Positions 14,806 through 26,469 are shown, counted from the first letter of the stretch. The stretch: 64,000 nt of DNA from Chrysogorgia sp. JL179-B06 (GCA_035772405.1 JAYKKM010000310.1:2155001-2219000), one strand, 5' to 3'. Notes: generated by a model not told the origin, from the sequence alone. Program-made: numbers and translations.

Positions 14806-15290
14806 AAATTTATTTAAACACGGTAGTTCTATCAGAAATAAAAAGTACAACAATTCCTAGTTCTGGTCACCTAGAAGCCGTGTTATTGACAACTAGATAT
14901 ATTTACAAGATTTTTTTTTTTTTTTAGGATTTTTGTTTTTAAAGATAAAGATATTTACAATATGTACAAAGGATATTAATGTTGTCAATGCAAAAGTTAT
15001 GGTTCCGAATTTCTTTCTTAAATTTTGAAAGACTTTTTTCATTTTTCAATGAGTCGGGTAAAGAATTCCACATAATAGGTCCGGACACACCAAAGCTATC
15101 GTAATAGCTTTTAGTTCTAACTTTTGATATTTGGATATTGTTTGATGTTCTGAGGTCATAAACAGTTGAACCAATCTGTTTTTCAGATATTTCAGTTAAA
15201 TAGGATGGAGCTTGGCCATTAACAATTTTATGCATCATTATAGATTTCTGACATTTTCTTTTATGGTCTAGAATTGACCATTTTAAGTCA
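14806..15290 (-). mobile_element. LINE-C1, 5'-truncated LINE 3' end
   Basis: The minus-strand 3' end (accgtgtttaaataaatttt) adjoins GATA repeat exactly as in LINE-A. It is truncated on the 5' side by GGATAGAT repeat at 15,290. The sequence is clearly diverged from LINE-A but shares the 3' terminal motif, so it is a sister family. Confidence 0.8.
14939..15290 (-). pseudogene. C-terminal end of LINE-C1 reverse transcriptase ORF
   Basis: About 117 codons open from the truncated edge: DHKRKCQKSIMMHKIVNGQ, then APSYL, YDLRTSNN, then SYYDSFGVSGPIMWNSLPDS. This is the C-terminal block typical of these LINEs (compare the LINE-A1 block APSYL...YNLR...GAKIWNSLPDD). There is no catalytic motif in the remaining part. 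Confidence 0.75.
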
Positions 15291-15387
15291 GATGGATAGA
15301 TGGATAGATGGATAGATGGATAGATGGATAGATGGATAGATGGATAGATAGATGGATAGATGGATGGATGGATGGATAGATAGATAG
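15290..15387. repeat. (GGATAGAT)n/(GATA)n microsatellite
   Basis: About 100 bp joining the LINE-C1 5' edge to the LINE-C2 3' end. Confidence 0.9.
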
Positions 15388-15477
15388 AAATTTTATTTAA
15401 ACACGGTGGTTCTATCAGAAATTAAGAATTACAAAAGTATAAAAATTAAATCTGGTCTACCTTCACATATTTATATT
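15388..15477 (-). mobile_element. LINE-C2, ~90-bp 3' fragment
   Basis: The minus-strand 3' end (accaccgtgtttaaataaaattt) is like LINE-C1. It is cut at about 15,477, where a plus-strand LINE starts. Confidence 0.65.
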
Positions 15478-16665
15478 ATTCACATATTTACGTGATCAAA
15501 ATGGTATCAAATTCTTTGAATCATACCTAAGTCAAAGATGTTGTGTTAATGATGAGTTATCCGAAGCTGTCACAATAACCTGTGGGGTACCACAAAGGTA
15601 GTAACTTGGGACCTCTATTGTTCTTAATATACATTAATGATCTGCCTAATTGTCAAACCAGAGCCTCTCCAAGAATGTTACCATCGCGGCAAACTCCGTT
15701 ACGGGGCTTGAACTATTAATTAACTCAGAACTGAAAAATCTTCATCAATGGCTACTAACTAATAGACTGAGTCTTAACGTCGCTAAAACGGAATTTATGA
15801 TAATCGGATCTCGTCAACGATTACTTGTACACAGCAACGAACATATAAATTCAGAGATTGATGGAATGTCTATTAAAAGAGTTAACGAAACAAAATCCTT
15901 AGGCTTACAAATCGATGAGCATCTTACATGGGCACGACATGTCGAAAATATTTCGAAAAAGATTGCATCAGCTATTGGAGCTCTTAAACGGGTACGCCAA
16001 TTTATAGACATAAACACTGCCCTGAAAATTTATGGAGCTTTAATTCAACCGTATTTTGATTATTGTAGCTCAGCTTGGGATGGTTTAAATATCACGTCGA
16101 ACGATAAATTGCAAAAATTGCAAAATAGGGCAGCGAGGGTCATCACTAAATCTCGATATGATACTAGTGCCAGCGACCTTTTTAGCAAGCTGGGCTGGGA
16201 TAATCTTTCAACACGTCGAAAAAAGCACAAAGCTATAATGTTTAAAACAATTAACGAATTAACTCCGCATTATCTCCATGATTTGTTTGAATCTCGCAGC
16301 ACTGGATACAATTTGAGAAACTCCGAACACACTTTATTTGTGCCAAAACTGCGAACGAACTACGGTAAGCGAAATTTTAGTTATAGCGGCGCAATGTTGT
16401 GGAATGAGTTACCTCAAAATGTACGAGCAGTACGCTCTCTTCAAAAGAGAAATTGACATCTTATTTTCTATATGAAACGGACTCCCGCACAGCAATCTTG
16501 TAAAATAGTAGTATATCTAGTAGTATTCAATAATTGTAAAAGTCTCAGTGTAAATTTTCTCTGTATATTTGGCCTATAAGTGTAAGTAATATGTTAGTTA
16601 ATTGTTATTGTAAAATGTTATTCATAATAATAAAAATTTAATAATAAAAAAATAAATAAACTTAG
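15478..16665 (+). pseudogene. Plus-strand LINE, RT with deleted catalytic motif
   Basis: The palm of a CR1/jockey-like RT begins at about 15,505 (FFESYLSQR) with TCGVPQ at 15,580. A one-base insertion (cacaaaggtag) breaks the frame right after GVPQ. The expected FADD motif C is missing: the sequence goes from NCQTRASPRM straight into NVTIAAN, between two aatgtt copies. The remaining C-terminal domain is open at 15,650-16,456 (NVAKTEFMIIGSRQ, IQPYFDYCSSAWDGL, KLQKLQNRAARVITKS). An AATAAA-rich 3' end runs to about 16,665 with no TCTA tail. It is dead as a polymerase. Confidence 0.8.
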
Positions 16666-17786
16666 TCTTCTACAGATTGCATGTACTGTAAAAATGTAAA
16701 TCCCATTAAAATTTTTGAGAAAAGGATGCTAACCAACTAATTTTTTTTACTTGGCCTAATACAATAGATACAGTATGAGCAGCTGAACTGTAGGTAGGGT
16801 GGGCGTTTATTTTTATTTTTATGTACCTTCATAAAGACGGGAATCTGAGGGAGCATACCTGTGGCAGCTTAATAGCTCCTGGCATTGCAATTTCTGATCT
16901 TTAATTTGATTTCAAAGGAAATAAACTGCAACAATTCTAAGAGAACCAAGTCTTAATATCAACACTGAATATCCATTGTAGACAAATGTTAAAGTATACG
17001 GCTCGTCAAGTTTGTAAAACGCGAAATTCAGCAAAATATTTTACATTTGGGGTAGGAAAATAAAAAATAAAAATATATCATGGTCGGGACGGGATGCTAA
17101 CCAACTAATTTTTTTTACTTGGCCTTACTTAAACATGTTTATTTGCATATTTATGTGAACTGTATATTTCTATTGTACAATAAAATATTTCATATGGTTT
17201 AATATCACCTGAATTGCAACATGATGAGTGCCATGTATTAACCTCCTCATTATCCCATTCCATCCCTCTGTTCCAAAACAAGAGAATACCCACAGAGGCC
17301 CTGCTTGCACTACACTAGATGTAATGTGCTGGCAAGTGTTATGGATGTTAATGGTGCATGCACTTTTACCTGCAAATAAAAATAATGTAAATTAAATGTT
17401 ATAATCAATATAAAATTGTCAATACCGGTAAGTTTATAAGTTTAATAAAAACAAGTTTATATAAATAGCTATAATTAGAATTTCTATTTTAAGTTAAGTA
17501 TGAAAATAAATAAGGGTCTACCAGGTGATAGTGCCTTTTACTATCCGGCCGAATACCAGGTTTGCCGGATAGTTGAAAAATATGCCGGATACTGGATATT
17601 TTTGTATACAATGCTCAGTCCTTCTGTGTTGGGATAGAATAGTTCAATTGCCATATTTTGAGTAGTTTCTGGGCTATAACCTGCATTGTGATCGAAATTT
17701 GATTTGATGGATTGAAATCGTGCTGGATACTAAATCCGGTGCACCCCTAAAAATAAATATTATACCGAAAATGTTATAACCATTAC
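16666..17786. other. Intergenic, with a two-copy direct repeat
   Basis: ggatgctaaccaactaatttttt...acttggcct occurs at 16,726-16,760 and again at 17,092-17,127. A patch at 17,535-17,600 repeats CCGGAT motifs, and ccggtgcaccccta at 17,738-17,751 resembles a hAT-type end, but no matching inverted end was found. No coding exon is supported. Confidence 0.45.
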
Positions 17787-20700
17787 CATAGTAATGTTCA
17801 ATGCAGCAATAAAATTCTTCAAGTTGTCTATCTGCCAAGTGTAGTCCAGCTTGAGTCACAGGCTGTTGAAGTAACAGGTAAATGGAGGTGCTCAGTAATG
17901 CAAAATGGCAATAGTACTCATCTGGAAGAACTCCTTTAAGCACAGGAAGGGAATAGTATAACAACCATGCACGTAGCTCAGATGTTACAAAGAAGAAAGT
18001 TCATGCATAATTATAATAGTAAGTATTACACAATCATGTTTTTCTGAGTACTCTATAATATACTGTATTACAGTCTGAGTGAACTACAGTACAGTATCAG
18101 CAGTCAAGACCAACCTTTCCAATACTTTATATCTTTCACTAAGCTTCTTGGTAATCTTGATATGTAGTCTGGTGGCTTACAGTTTGCCAGTCGTGCATCC
18201 AAAGTTGATATGCTATTGCCTATGTAGTACTTTTCCTTTTTATGTTTCTTTTCAAACCAAAAGGGAAAGAGCATCTTGACAATACCCAATAAAACACCAT
18301 GCATATAATCCACAGGCATACCACAAATGATGTCAAATCCTTCAATTAAACACAGCTGTGACACCATTTTGACCCCAAAAACCTAAAAATACAATGGACC
18401 GTGACAATCATGGACCCTCTTTCTGTCGACTTACGACAAAACGTTTTAGAATATATAATAGCCCTAGTTTTATCCCATGTGGAAAAGGTTAAAGGTAGTG
18501 AACTGCCAATATTTTAGAGAATGAAGTATGTTACTGACGTTTCAAGCCAAAGCCCTTCATAAAAAACAAAACTTACTGCAGAACCAACTGTTGAGCTTGT
18601 TGTCCATACTGAAAAGTGCTTTCCTTTGTTCGTAAGTTGCTGGGGAAAGGAGGTTCATATAGACGTCACCATCCATGATATCATGCCATTCTCTCTCCAC
18701 AGTAACATCCAAATTTAACTGACACTGTACACGCTCCCTTTCTTTTAAGCCATATGCAATTACCTGGACAAAATCATTTTCTATTCATTCAAAAACGAAA
18801 AGCCATGCCAGAATTAACAACAATATTACTGTATAATGTCAAACTTATTGTGTCTATTACGGGCCCCCACCCAAAGCCGGGTCAGCTACCAGTATAAGTC
18901 CACGGTCTGTAGAGATTATAACCTGGTGAACATTGAAATATTCCCACAAATTGTTAATATGAACTTCCTTTGTAGTATTAAGTGCTAGAGTTCAATACAG
19001 AAAATGGCTGAGGAAAATCATAGAAATCGTTTGTAAATGAACTGAGAGCTAGGTGTTAAGCGAGCACCTAGTCTGTAGAAGGGTTGCAATCAACTGATGA
19101 CACAATCTGTTTCTGGTAAGTGCTTTTCTGAACAGTATAATTTTGACTAATGAGGCTAAATTTATAACTAATTCAAGATAATTTGACGTACTTGTATTTA
19201 CTTACACATTTAACATATTTTATGACATTTTGAAAATTTGCATATTAAAGACTTTATTTAAACTGGAATTGTAATATTTTACAATTGTGAGTACTTACTA
19301 TGGTGTTCATGTTTATGCTTGTGATTGCTTTGTATTGATATTGGAATATTGTGACTTTTTGTACAAAACATTAAATTGCCAAATTGTTCAGAAGAAACTG
19401 TAATTGTTCAGCATATATGTTTCCCTTACAATATCAATGTCATGCAGTTGGTCTTAACCCATTAAAGTCATTATTACCAACCAGTTTCCACTGGTCTACT
19501 TCAGATGGCATAAATGTCAAAATATATCAGTTTCTGCTAAACAATTATTTTGTACATTATTTTTGTTAATTATTTTGTATAAAGTATTAATTGTACAAAA
19601 AAGTCACAATATTCAAATATCCATACAAAGTGAATAACTTGTAAAAATATAATTCCAGTTTAAATAAAGTCTTAATTATGCAGATATTCAAATGTACATA
19701 ATAAAATACATTGCCACTGCTATCAAATTATCCTGAATTACATAGTTGTATAAAATTAATAGTCAAAATTATACTGTTCATAAAAGCACTTTATACCTGA
19801 GAAACGAATCGTGTCAGTGATGACTGCATGATATAAAGCGAACACCTACGATTTTCCTCGAACAGCCATTTTCTTCGCTCTCTAGGGTTCCCTAGGGATT
19901 TGGACTTGTGCTCCCAATGGACCTCTCCTTGGGAAGTTGGGAACCTCTACTGTACTTTCGGGGAGGGGACCGTGCGAACGACAAACATGTTAGCGCAGCT
20001 AGGCATTCTACTGCTTACCTTCGAACATGCTCTTGATTTGTTCTCCGATATCCAAAGTTAAAAAATAATTTTTCTCCCTCCTGCTTCTAGTTCTTCCGCA
20101 AAACTCACAGTTTGCTTCTGCGTCGTCTCCCACCGGAGCAGAACAATCTTGGCAGTATTCATTTAAATTAATTGAATCGTCTTTGCGCGCTTGGGAAGAA
20201 AACGCTTTCTTAAGAAAGTACAGCGACCTCAAATGCTCTTTGTTGCTGCTGTCCGGAAGACGAAGTGACACCAGACCCAACAAATCACTTAACGCAGAAT
20301 ATGTCGTTATGTGTCGTATTGCGTATTTCATTATACTTAAAATACTGTCCTCGACTGTGATAGAACCACCAGGATAAATGAAGTCGTTAAACTGAAGTTC
20401 TTCCTCATCTTCCGAAGCGGAGTCAGAGGATGAACTTCCCGATTCACAAATTAATTCACGATCCGAGTATTCATCCGCATCTAAATTATCTGCGTGTTCA
20501 CCAATTAACATATTTTCGTCGTCATAGATTCATTATTTAATGCATTGTTTTCGTTCGCAAGCAAGTCATCACATTCATGGTCACCTGTGCAGTTTGGCTC
20601 TAATATAAAATTATCTTCACCAACAATCCCATTGGAGTAATCGCCACCATCACTAACGTAATGGCATTCAGCAGCTGGCTCACTATTAACATTATCCAGG

Positions 20701-20801
20701 TTTCCGCCTGCTTTTTTCTTCAGGCGTACTAGTGTTCGTTTTGGAATCGGGACGCTAGAATCTCTCTGCCATTGCTTATACGATTTACGTTTTGGAGGCA
20801 T
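17787..20801 (-). CDS. TNP2/CACTA-like transposase-related gene, multi-exon
   Basis: Exons read by eye on the minus strand. Exon 1 (20,801-20,019) starts MPPKRKSYKQWQRD. It has an acidic Ser/Asp/Glu stretch, then YCQDCSAPVGDDAEANCEFC (two CxxC pairs, zinc-binding) and ends LDIGEQIKSMFEG before GTAAGC. Exon 2 is 18,763-18,577 (EREWHDIMDGDVYMNLLS). Exon 3 is 18,382-18,115 (GFDIICGMPVDYMHGVLLGIVKMLFPFWF, then PRSLVKDIKYWKG). Exon 4 ends at 17,787 (LRAWLLYYSLPVLKGVLPDEYYCHFALL). The DYMHxVxLG and YWK...LLYY blocks are those of TNP2-type (En/Spm, CACTA) transposases. A one-base frame change sits at about 20,510, splice phases do not all agree, and the exon 4 acceptor reads TAA where TAG is expected. 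It is likely decayed; the C-terminus was not found. Confidence 0.65.
18487..18562 (-). repeat. GAAACGTC module, minus-strand copy
   Basis: The reverse complement matches 13,795-13,873: gaagggctttggcttgaaacgtcagt, then a spacer, then ttggcagttcactacctttaacctttt. It lies in the intron between exons 2 and 3 of the transposase-like gene. Confidence 0.6.
18985..19875. mobile_element. Foldback-type element with long imperfect inverted arms
   Basis: The left arm, about 18,985-19,375, pairs imperfectly with the right arm, about 19,580-19,875. Matching pairs include aaatggctg-aggaaaatc with gattttcctcg-aacagccattt; ctgatgacacaat-tgtttct with agaaacga-tcgtgtcagtgat; and gactttatttaaactggaattgtaat with its complement at 19,655-19,675. 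The arms are diverged with indels. It lies in the large intron after exon 1 of the transposase-like gene. The termini and target duplication are not certain. Confidence 0.6.
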
Positions 20802-21126
20802 GATTAAAATCATGCAGGAATAGGCGAATAGCACAGACAGTCTGGCTCACATTTCGTAAACGCTTTTTTATACACACATTGGGGGACGGGGGGTCCGGCC
20901 GTGCAGGAGTTCAATTATGGCGCATTTCTTAAACGTCATCGGTCCATAACCAATCATAACGCGGCATTATTCGAAAGCGCGCGATATTTCATCTTTCGTT
21001 CCCTGTTCATTATTCGCGCACTCACTCTAGAGGATAAGACCGGTAGTTTTCCAACTCTCTCAGATTGCGATAATGAGTTATACAAGCTATTCAGACAAAG
21101 ACGATATAGAAATTGGAAAGGTGAGT
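20802..21126. promoter_or_regulatory. 325-bp divergent intergenic region
   Basis: Separates the start codons of the minus-strand TNP2-like gene and the plus-strand BEN gene. It is locally GC-rich (ggggtccggccgtgc near 20,885-20,905). No TATA box is evident. A shared bidirectional promoter is an inference from spacing only. Confidence 0.4.
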
Positions 21127-24100
21127 ATGTCGACGGGCAAGAGAAAGAGGCAAGCGCCAAATTGGGAGCTATATGAAACGGACGATAAAACCGAGATCCC
21201 GGCGGAGAAGGCAAAAAAGGTAATGATGACCACGGGCAGAAGGTAACGGGTTTAAAGCATTTCTTAAGAATTTGTTTTATATTTAAATAATTCTTGCTGT
21301 GATTCTTTGTTTGTTCTACTATATATTCAGGCTGGTGCATCATAGAATGTGAAGAAGAGGACACTTTCGACACAATACCGCGCAAAGACATTTCCAGCGT
21401 TGATAGAATGGCGGCCTTAATATCATACAGCAAGCGGGATTTTGTTTTAGCTCTTTGCCAGGGTATGCGCTATAAAGGCAGAATAGCCACAGTTGCAGGT
21501 AAAATGTTAAGAGATATTTTCTTAATATGGCTGGGTAATTTCGCACGCTCTGACTGCTCATTTTGCGGTCCATAACTTACTTACGTACACACCACCACTG
21601 ACGGCAAAAAAACAAAAAGCCGTATAATAAACCTCTTACTAACGTTTTCTACTTTTCTCTGACCGTGTTACGGATGCGCTTGGTTTTCCCCTTCCCTCTA
21701 TGGCCATAAATCGAAGAGGGGGAAACTCAGTCCGTAAATAACGGTATACAGCCCTCGAGAAACTCGGTTATATGAATAGGTACAATATATGTATTTTTGG
21801 TCTTTTTATGCTCTTCAGATAACTTTAACTTTGTGGTTTTCCAATGTCAGTCGTATTTTTCAAAATTTAGGTTGTGCATGATATTTTATTTAATCTTATT
21901 TTTCTAAATTTAGATTACAATGTTATTTTAAGATGGTATGACGCCGGACTGGCGTCGTAAATGTATCAAGCGTTTTTAGAGCAAGAAAGCTGTCTTGGTT
22001 TAATTGGCCATTAACACGCGCCTTAATCTTTTTTAAGTTAGGTGTCCTTTACGGGTTTAAATGCCAATAACATTACTTGTATTGTAATCAATATCAAAAC
22101 TATTAATTATTTAAGGTACCAAAGCTGGTGTAGAGAAATAATATCTGAAGCGCAATGCTCCTACCAGTCCGCCCGCACGAAAAGACGACCCAAAAAAAAT
22201 CAAAAAACTAAAAGTACAGAAAAAACAACCCAGCTCTAGTGCTACAGCAAAAGCAAATGCAGCGAGAGGTAACAGAGGTTACTCTAAGTGATATGTAGGA
22301 GACATCACGTAAAAAGTGACAATTTTTATTGCCTGATATGATTTACACAAAAACGAAAATGTTTCAAAAATGGTTTTATTGCGTTTCTACGCCTAAGACA
22401 TCATATTTTGGTTAATTTTGAGCAAATTTCACTTTTTGCGTCAAATTTGGGAGAAAAACACTTTCTCGAAAAAGTGTTTTTCTCACTCAAAACAGTGATA
22501 ACTTTTGAAATAACATTTTTAGATTGCTCAAAAAATGGTTTTATTGCATTCTACGCCTAAGACAGTCACCTCACTGAAGTTTTTTTTTTCTTTGCAAGAT
22601 GTAGAAAGAGTTCAGCAGGAGATGGCGCTCTTGCGTAAGGGTAAGAACAATACATTTAGCATTTTAGGAAATATTTTTTTGTTATTGATTGCGTCAAATT
22701 ACACGAGAAGGGGAAACGAGACTGTTCATAAGCGTGAATTAATTGAATTCTCGGAACGAGAATGAATCCCGGCGCCCGGCGAACCATATAGCTAACACAT
22801 GAATACAGAAATTCCCAACTTACTCATCTAAACGGTGGTGTTTACTCTTAAAAACTTGTCGTTTGGCAAATTGTCATTGATCGCCCAAAGTGAAAACACT
22901 TATTTTCAGCTAAGTATTAATATATAATCACTCAACTGAATATTTTATTTATATAATCATTCTTTAGCTTTGATATAGCTTTAATTATTAACACATATTA
23001 CCAAATATTAAAGTTTTCTTGACAAATTCCCAGTTGTCCAAAAGCTTTTGAACAAGGTGACTTGCCAAGTGCAAACTTGTCATTTTGAACGAACTTATAT
23101 ATCAAGTTAACTTGTCAAGGAAACCTTGCCCTTGGAAACTACCTTAAATCGTAATATGCGATCTTTATAAACCTGTTTTCTAACCCCAATCCCCTACCTA
23201 ATGTGCTTTTCTATGTGGAAAATCCATGCATGTGGATACGAAAATCCATGTCTATGATACTATACTTGTGTATGATACTATACTTGTGTGGAGCAGCTGA
23301 GTAGAACATTTTGGTTTGTTACATGCCATATTTGAGATGTAGCTCAATTAATGTAACTTAATTAATAAATAACACATCAAAAAATGTAACTTAATTAATA
23401 AATAACACATTAACACTTATTTATAGCTGTAAGCAGAATGCAAAGTGAATTTGCCAAACTAAGATCAGCCCACAGCACTTCTGTGAGTATTTTTAATACT
23501 GGAAAAATGTTTTAGTGATCAACAGTGAATAAAATATGTATGCAATAGTATTCAGAGACAACTGTAATACAGTGCCAGACACTTATTATATAGTTATTTA
23601 TATAGTTGTATATAGTTGTTTTGTACTTGTTTTTTTGTTCAGGTACAAACAGTTGTCCATGTTGATGATCTCAACACCACTCCCACCATTATCACCACTC
23701 CCACCATTATCACCACCACCATCACCACAACCACCATCATCATCATTGGCAATACTATCACCATTACCAGAAACGACAGAAGTACAACATTGTACACTGT
23801 CTGATATCCCACACCATCTGAAATCAAAGGGTTCGAGTGCTGGGAATTTTAAAAAGGCTGCACGGGTTCTGGCAGTGGCCATGTTTACGGTGGAGGAAAG
23901 GAACATTTCAACACTTTCTCGGGGAAAGGGGAAAGGGCAAAAAGAAACTTGACGAGGGAAGAATTATCCTTATTCATGGTTAGTAAAATCAATGATTTTG
24001 AAAGGATAGTATTTTTAATTGCATAGTGGTTTCTACTGTTACTGAGTCAACAATAGCTTGGGTTTCCTGGCAGGATTCCACTGGTGTCGTTAATTAAATA

Positions 24101-24296
24101 AGCAGCACAGACGTTTATTCCACATATTAAAAGCCCATTTTTGGATATTTTATCTTCAGATTTTCTCTGCCGTATATTTCCAAAAACATTTGATGGCTTT
24201 CAAGTGAACCGAGTAGTTGGGCAGGTGTTGATTGAGACAAGAAGTGGTCGACATCAGTTTGATGATAGTATTGTGACAGGGCTTTTACAACAATAA
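21127..24296 (+). CDS. BEN-domain protein, seven-exon gene
   Basis: Exons: 21,127-21,219 (MSTGKRKRQAPNWELYETDD...), 21,331-21,498 (WCIIECEEEDTFDTIPRKDI), ~22,151-22,268 (basic Lys/Pro linker), 22,599-22,640 (VERVQQEMALLRK), 23,427-23,482 (VSRMQSEFAKLRS), 23,643-23,978 (Pro/Ser linker, then the BEN start: KGSSAGNF, then VAMFTVEER) and 24,160-24,296 (FLCRIFPKTF, then VNRVVGQVLIETRSGRH, stop). Exons 3-5 and 7 keep phase with GT/AG sites. The BEN domain binds DNA or chromatin partners, and the small exons 4-5 form a coiled coil. Phase breaks occur after exon 1 (A6 run), between exons 2 and 3, in the exon 6 accatc repeats and at the ggggaaagggg run. All but the second coincide with simple repeats, which suggests sequence error more than decay. 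Confidence 0.7.
22364..22562. repeat. Direct repeat and hairpin inside a BEN-gene intron
   Basis: aaaaatggttttattgcgtttctacgcctaagaca (from 22,367) recurs from 22,528. Between them gagaaaaacactttctcgaaaaagtgtttttctc (22,451-22,484) is a near-perfect hairpin. Confidence 0.75.
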
Positions 24297-24717
24297 TTTT
24301 GCTAATTGTTTATCATTATATGTACATTGTTATTATATATAAATATAATAATTTTGAGATATTTTTAACTTTTTAACTGTCATTTTTACAATTATTTTTA
24401 TAAAGTCCCAATGCTCAGTTTTTCACCAACATGATCTATTAAGATAATGGCGTTTTATAAAAAATATTAATACAATCAGTGTTTTGGATAAACAAAACGT
24501 TGTTCTGAAAGTACTTGTTTGCCAATTGAATCACTGTTTATCTGTTAAGACAGAGAGTATTAGTTTTATTAATAGTCATTACTTGGGCTACCCTGTGGTA
24601 AGCACAAGTCTTAAATCGGGCTTCATTTCTGTGTTCGTCGTTTTCTACGTCGAGAGAATGTAATTATTGCGTGGGCGTATAAATAGCGAATTAAAGCAAT
24701 TTCGGCCAGCTTTATTG
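24297..24717. other. No gene seen
   Basis: AT-rich DNA downstream of the BEN gene, with no recognisable exon or repeat family. Confidence 0.4.
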
Positions 24718-25406
24718 TCAATGAATCGCAGTCTGAAAAGCATTTACGAGACCTGTAAACCCGCAAATTAATGCAAAGATTCTCTCCAAGATAACTGGAT
24801 GACTGAGAGAAACACAGATGAGAGATTCAAGAAAGAACTCGCAGAACCGTGGATGAAACGTCAACATAATAAAGAGATCTAAGATTTCGGACTTTCGTTT
24901 TAATGGCAATGAATCGCAGTTGGAAAAGTTTACCGAGACCTGTAAACCTGTAAACCATTGCAAAGATTCTCTCCAAGATGAAAGAAACACAGATCAGAGA
25001 TCAATCATGAAGACAGAATGGACACCCGAAGGACAAGGAAATATTGATATTTATCCCGCGAAAATCCGTAATATTTATCATTATGAAACGTTGTGTTTTT
25101 GTCCGATTTAAATCAATTCTATATCGAAATTATCACTTGAATCTGGCGAATCGAACGCTGTAGGTTTCGTCTACTTAAGATGTGAAGATGAAAGAAACAC
25201 AGATGAGAGATCAATCATGAAGACAGAATGGACAGCCGAAGGCAAGGAAATATTATTATGCTGTGTTGACATTTATCCCGCGAAACTCCGTAATATTTAT
25301 CATTATGAAACGTGTTTTTGTCCAATTTAAATCAATTCTATATCGAAATGATCACTTGAATCTGGCGAATCGAACGCTGTAGGTTTCGTCTACTTAAAAT
25401 GTGAAG
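24718..25406 (+). repeat. ~215-bp tandem duplication with partial third copy
   Basis: The block gatgaaagaaacacagat...gaatctggcgaatcgaacgctgtaggtttcgtctactta occurs at 24,978-25,187 and 25,188-25,406 with about 95% identity by eye. A diverged partial copy of the leading part (aatgaatcgcagt, then cgagacctgtaaacc, then caaagattctctccaag) is at 24,720-24,790 and again at 24,910-24,980. Confidence 0.8.
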
Positions 25407-26466
25407 ATCAGATGTTATATGAGAAAATGCGTATTAGCGATTATTGAAGCGAGACTCGTCTCTAAAATCAAAGGACATGCCGCTTCAAGATCTATTCGTC
25501 GTTTACCCGATGATTTAATGCTTTTATGTCCATTAAAGCGATGTAATTTCGTAACAGATATGTTTCGTATACCTTGCCGTTGATTTTTATATAAATTTTG
25601 ACACACAAAGACCTTCAATCGAACAGATATTAGAAAAAAATAGCATATTTGCCATGTTTACATTAAATTTCGTCTGCGTGTCAGGCGTTCTGCATTTGGG
25701 GGCTAGCCTGCGTATAGACGCCTGATTTTTCTTCGTCCTCAGCGCAACTTGCTTCTAAAAGTTTCCCACTTTAAAAGCGCTGCACAATGTCTTCAGTGCC
25801 TGATTACAGAAATCAATGCAAAAATTATCCTTTGTAATATAAGACAAGTGAGCGGGTTTTCTCTAACATATCACAGGTTACGGTTCTGGGGACTGGGGGT
25901 GGGGGCACTGGTGTTTTTGCATCCAACTGGTTTTGAACAGGTTTGTAAAACTGGTTTCCGTGGCCATGCGTTCACTGTAAACTGTAAACACACAGAACTT
26001 GTAGAAGAGGCATTGAAAATTAAAAAGGTAAGAACGATATTTAATGCGGTCTTTTTTTTAATTCCTAGTTGTAGATTACACTTTTGAGGCAACTTTTTGA
26101 GCAAAATATAACGACCTTAAATGATTTTTTCTGGACCATGTATTTCGCCATTTGTTGGGGAATATGTTATGCAAATGAGATTTGATTTTAACAGTTTAGG
26201 AAAATGTCCGATAATTTCAAAAAGTTGGCAACTTGAGTATATTTTATTTCAGTTTAAATGCGCAAGTTATTCAGCCTGCTAACAAATTTATAGCTGTATC
26301 ATCAGGCCATAGACAATTCGTCTGGTTCTGGATTGTCTATGATCAGGCGAACTGAAACTGCCTGTATCAGGTCTGATATTTTTGCATGTGTAGGTAATTA
26401 TTCAACAATTATTAATATATGTAGAAACTAGAGTAGTTTTAAAAAAATAACTTTTTTGTTATTAAA
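25407..26466. other. No firm gene; one possible exon at 25,900-26,027
   Basis: An open plus-strand stretch ends in HAFTVNCKHTELVEEALKIKK immediately before GTAAGA, which could be an exon end, but no family was recognised. ctagcctgcgtatagacgcc at about 25,703-25,722 resembles the tip of the large element's inverted repeat (tagcctgcgtgcagacgc) and may be a decayed solo end. Confidence 0.35.
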
Positions 26467-26469
26467 GTG

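Noticed and set aside
23598..23906. 102-codon minus-strand frame rich in Gly/Asp (GGCGDGGGDN)
   Set aside because: It is the antisense of the BEN gene's accatc repeat linker; no other support.
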